Assembly (NCBI RefSeq): GCF_001543285.1
Contig: NZ_CP014164.1
Location: 1,178,001 to 1,242,000, forward strand
DNA length: 64,000 nt
Direction: 5' to 3'
From: Aerococcus viridans
GTDB lineage: Bacteria; Bacillota; Bacilli; Lactobacillales; Aerococcaceae
Part shown: one piece after another, positions 30,547 through 39,661 of the stretch
How the letters are laid out: every line of letters starts with the position of its first letter
Numbering within the stretch: the stretch's first letter is position 1
Position numbers and translations under genes: made by a program
Notes under the pieces: model-generated
Seen by the model: only the letters and a program-made list of their open reading frames with translations
Databases searched by the model: none
Told to the model about the DNA's origin: nothing

Positions 30547-31746
30547 TTAAAATCCTTTGACCTTTTTAGACTTATAGGCTGGATGTTGGAATGTCTCATC
30601 TGATGCAGCGACATAGGTCCCTTTTGGAATCACAACAGGTTCCTCCGGTGTTCCAGTGATCACTGCACCTGGTGCTACCTCAACTTTTTTGTCTAAAATA
30701 GCATATTTTACGCTTGCACCCTTACCAATCTTCGCATTTTGGAAAATGATAGAATCTTCTACCTTAGCATTTGGCGCCACTTCCACGTTACGGAAGATAT
30801 GAGAATGTTCCACTTCACCATAAATTTGGCAACCTGTACCGATTTGTGCATTAATGACATCTGCATGGCTACCATAATAAGTTGGCGAACCATTATGTGC
30901 TTTTGTAATGATCGGTTGATCACCTTGGAATAGTTGGGTAAAGTATTCACCGTTTAGCATTTGCATGCTGACATCATAGTAAGATTTTACAGAATCTACG
31001 TTACCGACGTATCCTTCATAAAGATAACCAACTGTTTTATAGTCGTCCATGTATTCAATGATAACGTCATCTAACTCTTTGTAATAGTTATTATCTTCGG
31101 CGCGGTCAATCATTTCAAGCAACTTGTCTGTTCGAACCAGTGTCATGTTCATATCATAATTGATAGTCGCTTGAGAAATTGGTGTAATGCCTTCTTTAGA
31201 AAGGCGCTCGACATTTTGGTCGTCATCTAAATGAATAATGTATTCGTTTGGATGGTATTCAATCAATTCACGCGGTACTTCAGCGTAAACACGAACGATA
31301 TCAGCATCGCAACCATCAAATTTTTCAATGACTTCATCTAGATGGACATTGGCTACTATTTTGGCACCTGAAACAAATACATACTCTGCATTTGAACTTT
31401 CAATAAATAAGTGATGGTCATCATAGAATGGACCTTTGCGACTCGCCGCTTCATATAAAGCGCGTTTATGGTTCATTTGTGAGAAGGTAAAAACCCCTCC
31501 TGTGTAATTATCAAAGTTCCAGGTTTTACCTGAACGGATATGGTCATATACAGAACGACCAGTTTCAGCCATAAATAAAGCGACAGAACGCACACCAGCG
31601 TGCGATAAACTTGATAAATAGAAGTCTAAGATACGGTAACGACAGGCGAATGGTAAGTTTGCAATTGGTCTATTGTCTGTTAAAGGCATTAAATCAGTTG
31701 TCGATTCATTCAAATTTAAGATAGCTGTAACTCTATTTTTAACCAT
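30547..31746 (-). CDS. glgD: GlgD, glucose-1-phosphate adenylyltransferase regulatory subunit
   Basis: Paralogue of GlgC with the same nucleotidyltransferase plus left-handed beta-helix layout, about 399 residues. The pyrophosphorylase signature GGxGTRL is not retained: the matching position reads LNLNESTTDLMPLT. This loss is typical of GlgD, which in Firmicutes forms a heteromer with GlgC and raises its activity. The ATG at 31746 is chosen because GGAGGTAATTAAT precedes it. That ribosome site lies inside the last codons of glgC, so translation is coupled. Confidence 0.92.
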   Translation of the reverse strand: MVKNRVTAILNLNESTTDLMPLTDNRPIANLPFACRYRILDFYLSSLSHAGVRSVALFMAETGRSVYDHIRSGKTWNFDNYTGGVFTFSQMNHKRALYEAASRKGPFYDDHHLFIESSNAEYVFVSGAKIVANVHLDEVIEKFDGCDADIVRVYAEVPRELIEYHPNEYIIHLDDDQNVERLSKEGITPISQATINYDMNMTLVRTDKLLEMIDRAEDNNYYKELDDVIIEYMDDYKTVGYLYEGYVGNVDSVKSYYDVSMQMLNGEYFTQLFQGDQPIITKAHNGSPTYYGSHADVINAQIGTGCQIYGEVEHSHIFRNVEVAPNAKVEDSIIFQNAKIGKGASVKYAILDKKVEVAPGAVITGTPEEPVVIPKGTYVAASDETFQHPAYKSKKVKGF

Positions 31747-31747
31747 A

Positions 31748-32875
31748 TTAATTACCTCCAACTACTTCTTCATATCCAATAACGGCTATATTATCAGGGG
31801 TTCCGATGACTTCTGACCCATCAGAAACAACAGCTTCCTCACCTAAAATCGCGTATTCAATTTTGACATTTTCACCTATACTTGATCCCTTCATAATGAT
31901 TGAGTTGGCAATTGTCGAACCTTTCCCAACTAATACATTTGGAGAAAGGATTGAGTCTTTAATACTGCCCCGGATAATACAACCATCACAAATCATGGCA
32001 TTTTCAACTACAGATTCTTTCGATAAGAATTGTGGTGTAGTCATGGTATTTCTTGAAAAAATTGGCCAACCCTTGTCGCGGATTTGTAATGGATGTTCTT
32101 GATCAAGCACTTCCATATTTGCTTCCCATAATGAGTCGATTGTACCTACGTCTTTCCAGTAACCATCGAATGAATAAGCAAACAGTTTCTCATCATTATT
32201 TAAATAAGCAGGAATAACATTTTGTCCAAAGTCTTCCATGCCTTCAGGGTCTTGCATCAAGTACTCACGTAATTTGTCCCATGTAAAAATATAAATCCCC
32301 ATTGAAGCTAAATTACTCTTTGGGTTTTCTGGTTTTTCTTCAAACTCAACGATTTTTCCTTCGACATCAGTGTTCATGATACCAAAGCGAGAGGCCTCAT
32401 TCATGGGTACTGGTTTAACGGCAACAGTACAATCGGCGCCATTTGCCTTATGCGCTGCTAACATCGGTGCATAGTCCATTTTATAAATATGGTCTCCTGA
32501 AAGAATTAATACATATTCAGGATTTTTACTATCAATAAAAGACACATTTTGATAAATGGCATTCGCAGTACCATTAAACCATTTTTCTCCATCACTTGAA
32601 GAATAGGGTTGTAATGCGAAGGCACCACCATCGCGTGTATCTAAGTCCCAAGAATCACCATTCCCAATATGGTCATTCAAAATCATCGGTTCATATTGTG
32701 TCATGACACCAACAGTTGTAATCCCAGAGTTCATACAGTTACTCAAGGTAAAATCAATAATTCGATATTTACCACCAAAAGGAACAGCTGGCTTAGCAAT
32801 ACTTTTTGTTAACTTTCCTAAACGAGTACCTTTACCACCGGCAAGAATCATAGCAATCATTTCATTATTTAACAT
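31748..32875 (-). CDS. glgC: Glucose-1-phosphate adenylyltransferase, catalytic subunit
   Basis: Makes ADP-glucose from glucose-1-phosphate and ATP, the committed step of glycogen synthesis. The catalytic signature [12 protein letters not shown] is at about residues 9-20, then [15 protein letters not shown], and a beta-helix domain fills the C-terminal third. The start at 32875 is inferred from family N-termini; an ATG 12 codons upstream, near 32911, is also open. The distance of the best ribosome site (GGGAG) to the chosen ATG is long, so the start is uncertain. The final codons hold the glgD ribosome site. Confidence 0.93.
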   Translation of the reverse strand: MLNNEMIAMILAGGKGTRLGKLTKSIAKPAVPFGGKYRIIDFTLSNCMNSGITTVGVMTQYEPMILNDHIGNGDSWDLDTRDGGAFALQPYSSSDGEKWFNGTANAIYQNVSFIDSKNPEYVLILSGDHIYKMDYAPMLAAHKANGADCTVAVKPVPMNEASRFGIMNTDVEGKIVEFEEKPENPKSNLASMGIYIFTWDKLREYLMQDPEGMEDFGQNVIPAYLNNDEKLFAYSFDGYWKDVGTIDSLWEANMEVLDQEHPLQIRDKGWPIFSRNTMTTPQFLSKESVVENAMICDGCIIRGSIKDSILSPNVLVGKGSTIANSIIMKGSSIGENVKIEYAILGEEAVVSDGSEVIGTPDNIAVIGYEEVVGGN

Positions 32876-32979
32876 AGTAGCGGAGATAAACTCCCTTCCC
32901 CCTTTTTTCATATGGCATCCACCCAAATATGGTGGGAGCATGACATTTCAACGAAAACTGTAGTAACAGATCAACCCCT

Positions 32980-34932
32980 TTAATGGTTTTTATTTCTTGT
33001 TGTTTCAGACGTTGGTTTGATATTTACTGGTTCAAATGCTATTGCTGCTAGAGATGGTAGATTGATTTCTAGTGAATATGGTTGGCCTTTATGTGGGACC
33101 GCCACTGTTTCAAAGTTTGTGGTTTGACTCACCCAATTACCACCAAATGTCTTCATCTCGCTATTTAAGACCACTTGATAAGTACCTGCATATGGTACAC
33201 CGATTCGATAGTGACTACGTTCAACAGGTGTAAAATTGAAGGCACATACCAACAAGGCATCCGCTGCTTTACCATGGCGTATAAACGATAAGGTGGTTTC
33301 TTGATCATCATCAGCTTCGATAATTGTAATACCAGCTTTTTGGTTATCTTGCTCGTGAAGTGCAGGCGTCTCTTTATAAAGCCGGTTCAATTCAGCAACG
33401 TAAGATTGGAATTCAGTGTTATACTCACGATCTAGAGATGACCATTCTAACCCTTCATAGAAACGCCATTCCAAGAATTGACCAATTTCATTACCCATGA
33501 AGGATAATTTTTTACCAGGATATAGCAGTCGATAACCTTCAAGGACACGCAAGTTCGCAAACATCTCATAGCGGTTATGATTCGGCATCTTGCCTAATAA
33601 AGACTGCTTACCGTGTACAACTTCATCGTGAGAGAAAGGTAAAACAAAATTCTCATCATGCATGTACATGAAAGTGAAATTAATTAACTTGTAGTTAGAG
33701 CTTCTACCTAAGGCATCAATCCCGAAGAATTTCAAGGTGTCATTCATCCATCCCATATTCCATTTAAAGTTAAATCCTAGACCACCTTGGCTAGTCGGTT
33801 TCGTTACCCCGCTCCAAGCGGTAGATTCTTCAGCAATCATTAAGTAAGATGGGTCTCTGAAAAGAATTTCTGTATTGAGTTTCCGTAAAAATTCAAGCCC
33901 TTCCAGATTAACGTTATGTCCGTATTTATTCGGCACCCATGGTCCAATGTCATAATCCAAATACAACATATTTGAAACTGCATCAACTCGGATACCATCA
34001 AAATGGAAAGTTTCGAGCCAAAATACAGCATTGGAAATTAAGAATGACTGGACCTGCTTACGCCCTAAATCGAAGTTTTTAGTCCCCCAACGTACGTTTT
34101 CAGCACGATTAGGATCTTGGTATTCAAAAGTTGCTGTGCCATCATAGTTAGCTAAAGCATCATCATTTACCACAAAGTGACCTGGTACCCAGTCAACGAT
34201 GACCCCAATCCCTGCCTGGTGACAGGCATCTACGAAGGACATTAATGGCCCAAAATCATGACCAAAACGACCAGCAATAGAGAAATAACCCGAAATTTGA
34301 TAACCCCAAGAGGCTTCTAATGGGTGCTCCATTAAAGGCATAAATTCAATATGGGTATAGCCCATTTTTTTAACGTAAGGAATCAATTCTGCTTGTAGGT
34401 CAGCAAAAGTATAGGCCGAACCATCTTCGTGTCTATTCCAAGATGACATATGCACTTCATAAATATTTATCGGACTAGCAAACATATTGGATTGCTGTCT
34501 TTCTTTGATCCATTCTTGATCGTGCCACTCGTAAGTTGGGATGTCTTGTATCACAGAGGCGTTCTTTGGTGGCACTTCACCAGCAAAGGCAAAGGGATCT
34601 TGCTTTTCTCGTTTAACGCCATCATGATCTTCAATGACAAATTTATAAAGGTCCCATTCTTTTGCATCTTGCATAAAAATAGTCCATGCACCGGTCTCAG
34701 CAACCTTATCCATTCGCAGTTCTGCCCAATCGGAAAAATCTCCTTCCAAGTAAACACACTTGGCGTTCGGTGCCCATACAGTAAACTGGTAGCCATCTTG
34801 GTCATTATTAACTTGTTTCTTAGCTCCCAGAAATTTAAACGCTTCAAAATGATTGCCAATATTAAAATAATACATTTCATCGACCAAGCTTCTATCCTGG
34901 ATTGATGAGCTTGCTTCTTTTCCTTTATACAA
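32980..34932 (-). CDS. glgB: 1,4-alpha-glucan branching enzyme
   Basis: GH13 enzyme that creates alpha-1,6 branches in glycogen. An N-terminal CBM48 domain (about 30-125) comes before the catalytic barrel; the nucleophile Asp is in GIRVDAVSNM, the acid Glu in MIAEEST and the third site in FSHDEVVHG. The likely start is a TTG at 34932: AAGGAGG stands eight bases before it, whereas an upstream TTG nine codons earlier has no such site. About 650 residues is in the family range. It follows the phosphodiesterase gene by about 40 bases. Confidence 0.93.
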   Translation of the reverse strand: MYKGKEASSSIQDRSLVDEMYYFNIGNHFEAFKFLGAKKQVNNDQDGYQFTVWAPNAKCVYLEGDFSDWAELRMDKVAETGAWTIFMQDAKEWDLYKFVIEDHDGVKREKQDPFAFAGEVPPKNASVIQDIPTYEWHDQEWIKERQQSNMFASPINIYEVHMSSWNRHEDGSAYTFADLQAELIPYVKKMGYTHIEFMPLMEHPLEASWGYQISGYFSIAGRFGHDFGPLMSFVDACHQAGIGVIVDWVPGHFVVNDDALANYDGTATFEYQDPNRAENVRWGTKNFDLGRKQVQSFLISNAVFWLETFHFDGIRVDAVSNMLYLDYDIGPWVPNKYGHNVNLEGLEFLRKLNTEILFRDPSYLMIAEESTAWSGVTKPTSQGGLGFNFKWNMGWMNDTLKFFGIDALGRSSNYKLINFTFMYMHDENFVLPFSHDEVVHGKQSLLGKMPNHNRYEMFANLRVLEGYRLLYPGKKLSFMGNEIGQFLEWRFYEGLEWSSLDREYNTEFQSYVAELNRLYKETPALHEQDNQKAGITIIEADDDQETTLSFIRHGKAADALLVCAFNFTPVERSHYRIGVPYAGTYQVVLNSEMKTFGGNWVSQTTNFETVAVPHKGQPYSLEINLPSLAAIAFEPVNIKPTSETTRNKNH

Positions 34933-34972
34933 AATAACTTCCTCCTTACTTAATAACAAATATTATTATTTG

Positions 34973-36259
34973 CTATCTAAAAATCTGACCTAAAACTTTT
35001 CCTTCTACTGGCGTTTTAAATGCTAAATCTAACATTGCTAGCATTGTTGGGCCTTCATCTACCAAACGCCCACTGGCTAAAGTTTCACCAGCTCTAATCT
35101 TAGGGCCTTTTGCCATAAACATTGTCGTATACTTTCCTTTTTTGGGACTATAGCCGTGACTCGCTTTTAATAGCTTGACGCCTGGAATTTGTTTATTGGT
35201 ATATTCAATGATTGGTCGTTCAATGTCACTTTCAAAGTAATAACCTTCACTTGCTTCGATTAAGGCAAAACATTCAGGGTCTGCACCTAGAGCAGCCGCC
35301 TCCTCCCGATTATAAATGGTTTCGATGTAAGGTTTTAAAGGTGCTAGTATTTCTTTAAGTTGTACCATTGTGAATGCATCATGATCTTTCACATAGATAT
35401 AGCAAGACCCGTCCGTCGCTTTTGCATAGACTTTATAATCTTGAATTTCATTTTGTGCTTTTGTTTGAATTAATCTAGCTTTTTTAAATAGATGATTCGG
35501 TCGTATAACGACTTGGGTATCAATTTGATAGTGATCACCTAATAAGACGATATGGGCTTCTTTATAGGCAGGGGTTGTTTCAATTGCATGAAATAATTGG
35601 CCTAAATGTGCGTCTATTCGCTCAATGGCCGCCTTAGCTTCAGGTGATTTCACGCCAAAACCATGTCGAGTAGAATCAAGGTCAACAAGGTGGATTGCCA
35701 TCACATCTGGTTTTTCATTTTCAATAGTATCTACTGCTACTGCCATAACAAAGTCGTCTAATTCTGGTTGTTTAATCCCTGACCGTAAATGACCAAATTT
35801 ATGATTCTTTTCAATGAGGTATTTAGCTGATGATACTAATAGGGATACCGCAACTTGAGAGTGCCATTTCCGGTTTGCGAAAATTTCTGCAATATTATAA
35901 TCAATTGATTTACTTTTACCGGTAGCAGGCCAAAGGATTGTTGAAACACTCAAACCATTTTCACTCGCGATATCGAATAAGTTTGGTGTTTTAATATATT
36001 TGGTATACCAGTGCCAATCAGGAGAAATTCGGTTTGGCTGTAAGAGTGTGTTGTTTATAATGCCGTGATCTTTGGGGTATTGACCAGTCACAATTGAGGT
36101 ATGACACATATAGGTTAGTGATGGGTAAACTGATTCAACTGCCTCTACTAAAGCTGCTTCTTGACGGTATTTTTTGAAGTTTGGCAACGTTAAGGCATAT
36201 GCTAGATCCTCCGTTCCAAAAGCATCTAAACTTACTATGACTAACTTCTTACTCGGCAT
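34973..36259 (-). CDS. Alkaline phosphatase superfamily protein (type I phosphodiesterase / nucleotide pyrophosphatase, PF01663)
   Basis: A 428-residue protein without a signal peptide, so presumably cytosolic. Metal-site residues of the superfamily are visible: Asp in SLDAFG at 10-12, the Thr nucleophile in CHTSIVTGQYPKDHG near 54, Asp and His in DLDSTRHG near 194, DH in LGDHYQ near 242, and His in KASHGYSP near 375. It is first in the glg operon and directly upstream of glgB. The substrate is unknown; nucleotide sugars are one option, since relatives cleave phosphodiester or pyrophosphate bonds. This link to ADP-glucose is inference. Confidence 0.8.
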   Translation of the reverse strand: MPSKKLVIVSLDAFGTEDLAYALTLPNFKKYRQEAALVEAVESVYPSLTYMCHTSIVTGQYPKDHGIINNTLLQPNRISPDWHWYTKYIKTPNLFDIASENGLSVSTILWPATGKSKSIDYNIAEIFANRKWHSQVAVSLLVSSAKYLIEKNHKFGHLRSGIKQPELDDFVMAVAVDTIENEKPDVMAIHLVDLDSTRHGFGVKSPEAKAAIERIDAHLGQLFHAIETTPAYKEAHIVLLGDHYQIDTQVVIRPNHLFKKARLIQTKAQNEIQDYKVYAKATDGSCYIYVKDHDAFTMVQLKEILAPLKPYIETIYNREEAAALGADPECFALIEASEGYYFESDIERPIIEYTNKQIPGVKLLKASHGYSPKKGKYTTMFMAKGPKIRAGETLASGRLVDEGPTMLAMLDLAFKTPVEGKVLGQIFR

Positions 36260-36295
36260 TAATTAAATCCCCCTGATATGATTGCTGTATTCTTT

Positions 36296-36339
36296 ATTAT
36301 AACTTAAAATTTAATCTTAGTGGTATGAAAAAGCTTTCA
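36296..36339 (-). promoter_or_regulatory. Promoter and cre-like site of the phosphodiesterase-glg operon
   Basis: A minus-strand TATAAT is at 36296-36301. The palindrome-like TGAAAAAGCTTTCA at 36326-36339 matches the CcpA cre form TGAAAGCGCTTTCA at 12 of 14 positions. Its centre would be about 43 bases upstream of the start site, and no good -35 box is present there, which would fit activation or blocking at the -35 region. This is a single-site inference. Confidence 0.4.
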
Positions 36340-36350
36340 TTTCTAGATAA

Positions 36351-36515
36351 ATAAAAAAGCGAGGACAAAAATGTCCTCGCTTTCCAAGACTAGGGTCTAA
36401 GCCGTTCACATCAGCTTTTGACCAAGTACCCACTTCCCGTGGTGATTTTCATCGTGTACTTTCTTTAACTACATGCACAGTCTTACAATATGCTGTGCGT
36501 GTCGCCTCATCGCAT
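36351..36515 (-). ncRNA. Candidate small RNA of unknown family, about 165 nt
   Basis: A near-consensus minus-strand promoter, TTGTTT at 36545-36550 and TAGAAT at 36522-36527 with a 17-base spacer, points into a region with no open frame. The transcript would end at a strong terminator (GCGAGGACA / TGTCCTCGC plus six T, 36351-36383). Inside are GCACAG/CTGTGC, AAGTAC/GTACTT and GGTC-AAAAGC/GCTT-A-GACC hairpins. The size resembles 6S RNA, but I could not recognise 6S, SRP, tmRNA or T-box signatures. Confidence 0.55.
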
Positions 36516-36601
36516 ATTGAAATTCTAACATGAATTCACTTAGAAAACAATCCTTTTTTGTCGGATAAAGCTTTAATCGTTAAAGACCTTGAATTTAGTT
36601 A

Positions 36602-36976
36602 TTATAACCGAATCACTTCAATTTTGTAGCCATCTGGATCAGTCACAAAGAAGTATCTTGGTTTGGTATCCCCTGGTAATTGTTTAAGGTCAGTAACATC
36701 CAAACCTTTTTCGCTTTGCGATGCATGAAGCGCTTCTAAATCTTCTACAGCAATCGCAATATGGCCATAGCCATTTCCTAAGTCATAAGCCTCTGAACCG
36801 TAGTTATAAGTCAACTCTAACTCATAATCATCACCTGGTAAAGATAAATAAGTCAATGTAAATTCGTGTTCTGGAAAATCTTTTTCTTCTGCAATTTCAA
36901 AACCAAATGCTTCTTTATAGAATGCTTTTGAAGCTTCTAAGTCTTTTACACGATAACAAGTATGTGCCATTTTCAT
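36602..36976 (-). CDS. gloA: Lactoylglutathione lyase (glyoxalase I), VOC family
   Basis: Isomerises the methylglyoxal-thiol hemithioacetal. The four metal ligands of the GloA type are present: His near the start (MAHTCYRV), Glu in DDYELELTYN, His in YGHIAIAV and Glu in YKIEVIRL. The ATG at 36976 is favoured because GGAG lies nine bases before it and it gives the usual 124-residue length; longer in-frame starts exist. A glutathione reductase gene is also in this window, which fits a low-molecular-weight thiol-dependent route. Confidence 0.88.
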   Translation of the reverse strand: MKMAHTCYRVKDLEASKAFYKEAFGFEIAEEKDFPEHEFTLTYLSLPGDDYELELTYNYGSEAYDLGNGYGHIAIAVEDLEALHASQSEKGLDVTDLKQLPGDTKPRYFFVTDPDGYKIEVIRL

Positions 36977-37088
36977 TGATCCCATCTCCATTTCAATTTC
37001 TTTTTTTATTATATAGTTGTATTCTATCAAAGATAGTTTAAAAGGTTAAACGAAATATCCTATTTAAGATAAAAAAATGCAAATACTT

Positions 37089-37526
37089 TTATAATCTATC
37101 GATTGTCTTGAAGTGACTTTGCATATATTGATATCCTTCGCGAATAAACTCTCTCAGTACCTCTTCATCAATATCAGCTAATTTATTGACATAAACACAA
37201 GAAACACCGGCCTTATACTTACCAATTCTATCTAAAAATTGTTGCGAAATTTTCTTATCAAATTTTAGGTACAGAGAAAATCGTGCTTTTTGGATCGAAA
37301 ATCCAGTCATTGGCCAAACGCCTTCGATGCCAGAAGTGGTCGTATATTCGTAAATACCATAGCCTATGATCGATGGCCCCCACATAACCGGTTCTTCCCC
37401 TGTTTCTTCGGTGAAAATCTTTAATAGCTTTAACCCATCTTCTTTTTTTGTTTTCGACACATCTAATGCTTCTATATGTTCTTTGGGATCAACTTTTGTT
37501 GGTAAAGTTTTTTGTTGATAGGTCAT
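37089..37526 (-). CDS. DUF1801 (YdhG-like) domain protein
   Basis: A 145-residue soluble protein with the DUF1801 pattern: an N-terminal helix (EDGLKLLKIFTEETGEEPVMWG), an aromatic central strand region with GYGIYEYTT and FSIQKARFSLYLKF, and a C-terminal helix. The family has a YdhG/iron-chaperone-like fold related to frataxin, but bacterial functions are not settled. It is monocistronic by position, with weak ribosome signal AAGGAAT. No function is assigned. Confidence 0.7.
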   Translation of the reverse strand: MTYQQKTLPTKVDPKEHIEALDVSKTKKEDGLKLLKIFTEETGEEPVMWGPSIIGYGIYEYTTTSGIEGVWPMTGFSIQKARFSLYLKFDKKISQQFLDRIGKYKAGVSCVYVNKLADIDEEVLREFIREGYQYMQSHFKTIDRL

Positions 37527-37672
37527 ATTTTTATTCCTTAAAAAACATTAAAATTATTGGTAATTGTACTGTCCTCTATAAAACTATGCTATCATGGATT
37601 GGAGTAAATCACACTTTTAAACCCGTAAATGTTAGGGAAATTGTGATGAAAAGATGAGGAGCAACGATAACT

Positions 37673-38647
37673 ATGATATGTCCAAACTGTCAGTCGACAA
37701 TTCCAACAGATACAAAAATTTGTCCAAATTGTGACTATATTTTTACCCATCGTGACTCGGATGACAACTTTCATGATACGATTGAAATTCCCGCAGCTTC
37801 ATATGCGGATACAATATATGATAAAGACGACCACTTTGAGGCTTATAAAGAGCACCAAACCTCTCCAATTCAAAACGCAGCTTATGCGGGTGGCAATACC
37901 GACTCTTATGATAGCAAAGATGATAATAAAGACGAGAAGAAAGCTAAGAAACCATTATTTTCTTTTGGCAAAAACAATAAAAAGACAAAAGCTACTGATA
38001 ATGGTGGCCCTAGTCGCCTTCAAAACAAACAAGATGGCAACCGTCTCACTTCTTACATAGCTTATCTTTTGTCTTATATCAAAAAACCAATACAATCACC
38101 TACCACTAACGAATTAAATAAGAATCCAAACCACGGTATCACAAGCTTATTGCTACTTGCAATCTTAAATACTGTATCTATTACTTCCCTTGCAAATTAC
38201 CTCGTTTCTCATTACGAATGGTTTGCTGATTTATCTGTCTTACCAAACTTGAATTTCGAATTTGTTGCTTGGCGCTTTGGTTTGAAAACATTCGTCTTTC
38301 TCATTATTAGCCTGTGGTTATTACCAGCAATGATTCACCTGTTCAATCGGAATAATGAATCCGAAAAAATGAGTAACAATGTATGGCTGACCCATTTCTT
38401 TGGTATGAATAGTATCTCAGTAATTGTCGCTATCGTTTGTTTCTTAAGCTCATTACTAGCGCCATTGATTTTTATGATTTTTGTGCTATTATTGACTTTA
38501 ATGCAAATTGCTTTATTGATCATTACCATGACGATACATTTCTTGCAATCAGGTAATGTTAGCAAATCAAAAGCCTTCTATAGTATTTTGGGTGTTTTAC
38601 TACTATTCTTCTTAGCAATCATTTTCTTAGTAGGTTTAATCTATTAA
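37673..38647 (+). CDS. Zinc-ribbon domain membrane protein of unknown function
   Basis: A 324-residue protein. Residues 1-27 form a double-CxxC zinc ribbon (CPNC, CPNC). A charged, Asp/Lys-rich low-complexity linker covers about 30-130, and five predicted membrane helices fill about 150-324 (starts near 150, 200, 240, 260 and 300). Ribosome site GAGGAG precedes the ATG. Zinc-ribbon plus C-terminal membrane domain proteins are common in Lactobacillales, where they lack an established role. It ends just before tRNA-Leu. Confidence 0.7.
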   Translation: MICPNCQSTIPTDTKICPNCDYIFTHRDSDDNFHDTIEIPAASYADTIYDKDDHFEAYKEHQTSPIQNAAYAGGNTDSYDSKDDNKDEKKAKKPLFSFGKNNKKTKATDNGGPSRLQNKQDGNRLTSYIAYLLSYIKKPIQSPTTNELNKNPNHGITSLLLLAILNTVSITSLANYLVSHYEWFADLSVLPNLNFEFVAWRFGLKTFVFLIISLWLLPAMIHLFNRNNESEKMSNNVWLTHFFGMNSISVIVAIVCFLSSLLAPLIFMIFVLLLTLMQIALLIITMTIHFLQSGNVSKSKAFYSILGVLLLFFLAIIFLVGLIY

Positions 38648-38653
38648 TTTTCA

Positions 38654-38675
38654 CTAGACTTCATTAGAAGTCTAG
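38654..38675. repeat. Perfect hairpin between the zinc-ribbon gene and tRNA-Leu
   Basis: CTAGACTTC and GAAGTCTAG form a perfect 9-bp stem with a 4-base loop. No T run follows on either strand. It lies four bases before the tRNA, so it may be a processing signal for a joint transcript or a weak terminator. Confidence 0.5.
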
Positions 38676-38679
38676 GTTC

Positions 38680-38762
38680 GCGGCTATGGCGGAATGGCAG
38701 ACGCGCTGCCTTGAGGGGGCAGTGAGAGTATTCTCGTGCAAGTTCAAATCTTGTTAGCCGCA
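38680..38762 (+). tRNA. tRNA-Leu (anticodon GAG)
   Basis: An 83-nt class II tRNA. The acceptor arms GCGGCTA / TAGCCGC pair, the anticodon stem CTGCC / GGCAG closes the loop TTGAGGG with anticodon GAG (reads CUC and CUU), a long variable arm TGAGAGTATTCTCG follows, and the T arm contains GTTCAAATC. Discriminator base is A; CCA is not encoded. Confidence 0.95.
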
Positions 38763-38780
38763 TATGTACTTTTTATGAAT

Positions 38781-38830
38781 AAAAAAACAGCCAGACACCC
38801 TAATTTAAAAGGACTTTGGCTGTTTTTTTT
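38781..38830 (+). terminator. Terminator of tRNA-Leu
   Basis: ACAGCCA and TGGCTGT arms around a 23-base loop, followed by eight T. It lies 18 bases past the tRNA. Confidence 0.8.
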
Positions 38831-38891
38831 GGATGAAAAACTCTACTGAATAAGAGGAATATTGTCGAAAAAATGCCGACTTAATTTATAC

Positions 38892-38926
38892 AAAAAGCGG
38901 TCCAGATGTTGAAATCTAAACCACTT
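38892..38926 (-). terminator. Terminator of the CBS-ACT gene
   Basis: Minus-strand arms AGTGGTTTAGAT and ATCTGGACCGCT pair over 12 positions with G-U wobbles and are followed by five T. Confidence 0.7.
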
Positions 38927-38941
38927 TTCCGCTATATAATA

Positions 38942-39577
38942 TTATAGTGTGACAACTTCATAACCAGCAGTTTCAATAGCTGCTTTAGCATTATCACCTT
39001 GGCCAGCATGAACTTGAATTGTAATTTCAATACCATCTTCATCATTCACAAAGATATGCGATACACTTACACTCGCGTCAGCAAGGACTTTGGTAATTTC
39101 TGAAAGAACCCCTACTCTGTCTTCGACAACTTTTACGACGATACGGCTACCTTTATCACCTGGTGTATAACCAGATAAGTCAATTAAGGCTTTGAAGATA
39201 TCTTTATACGTTATGATTCCTTGAACTGTTTTATTTTCATCAACAATTGGTAACACGCGTAGGTTATTCGTACGCATATATTCCGCCGCTTCTTCTACCA
39301 TCCACTCAGTAGTGGCAGTTGCTGCTTTCTTGTCCATGAATTTTTCAACATCAGCTTGAGAAAGAATGTAGTTCAATTCGTAAACACTTAGACTTGTCGC
39401 ATCTGAAGCAGATTTTGCATCAATAATGTCTTGTGTAATTAACCCAACAAATTGACCATTCTTTGTAACTGGCAGATTATGAATCTGGTGACTTTCCATT
39501 TTGGCCACAGCTTCTGTTACAGAAGTCTCCGGTGAAATAGTAATCACATCTTTACTCATATATTGTTTAATTTTCAT
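38942..39577 (-). CDS. CBS domain pair plus ACT domain protein (AcuB-like)
   Basis: A 211-residue cytosolic protein: two CBS motifs at about residues 1-60 and 75-130, then an ACT domain (about 140-211, GSRIVVKVVEDRVGVLSEITKVLAD). CBS pairs bind adenine nucleotides and ACT domains bind small ligands such as amino acids, so it is likely a sensor. In Bacillus the similar AcuB lies in the acetoin operon; no acetoin genes are here. It is downstream of the branched-chain amino-acid binding lipoprotein gene on the same strand, which makes an amino-acid signal possible. Confidence 0.8.
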   Translation of the reverse strand: MKIKQYMSKDVITISPETSVTEAVAKMESHQIHNLPVTKNGQFVGLITQDIIDAKSASDATSLSVYELNYILSQADVEKFMDKKAATATTEWMVEEAAEYMRTNNLRVLPIVDENKTVQGIITYKDIFKALIDLSGYTPGDKGSRIVVKVVEDRVGVLSEITKVLADASVSVSHIFVNDEDGIEITIQVHAGQGDNAKAAIETAGYEVVTL

Positions 39578-39661
39578 GAAGAACCCTCCCTATTTATCAA
39601 TAGTTTTTAAGTGCTTACATATATTTTATCATTTACTTGAGTAAAGTACAGATTTTTGACC

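Noticed and set aside
34450..34905. A 151-codon open frame on the plus strand opposite glgB.
   Set aside because: It has no ribosome site and lies entirely within the well-supported branching enzyme gene.
36351..36515. Assignment of the small RNA as 6S or SRP RNA.
   Set aside because: Only the size fits 6S; no closing stem with a central bubble and no SRP tetraloop region could be recognised.
37448..37657. A 69-codon plus-strand frame upstream of the zinc-ribbon gene.
   Set aside because: It overlaps the DUF1801 gene on the other strand and lacks a ribosome site or recognisable protein features.
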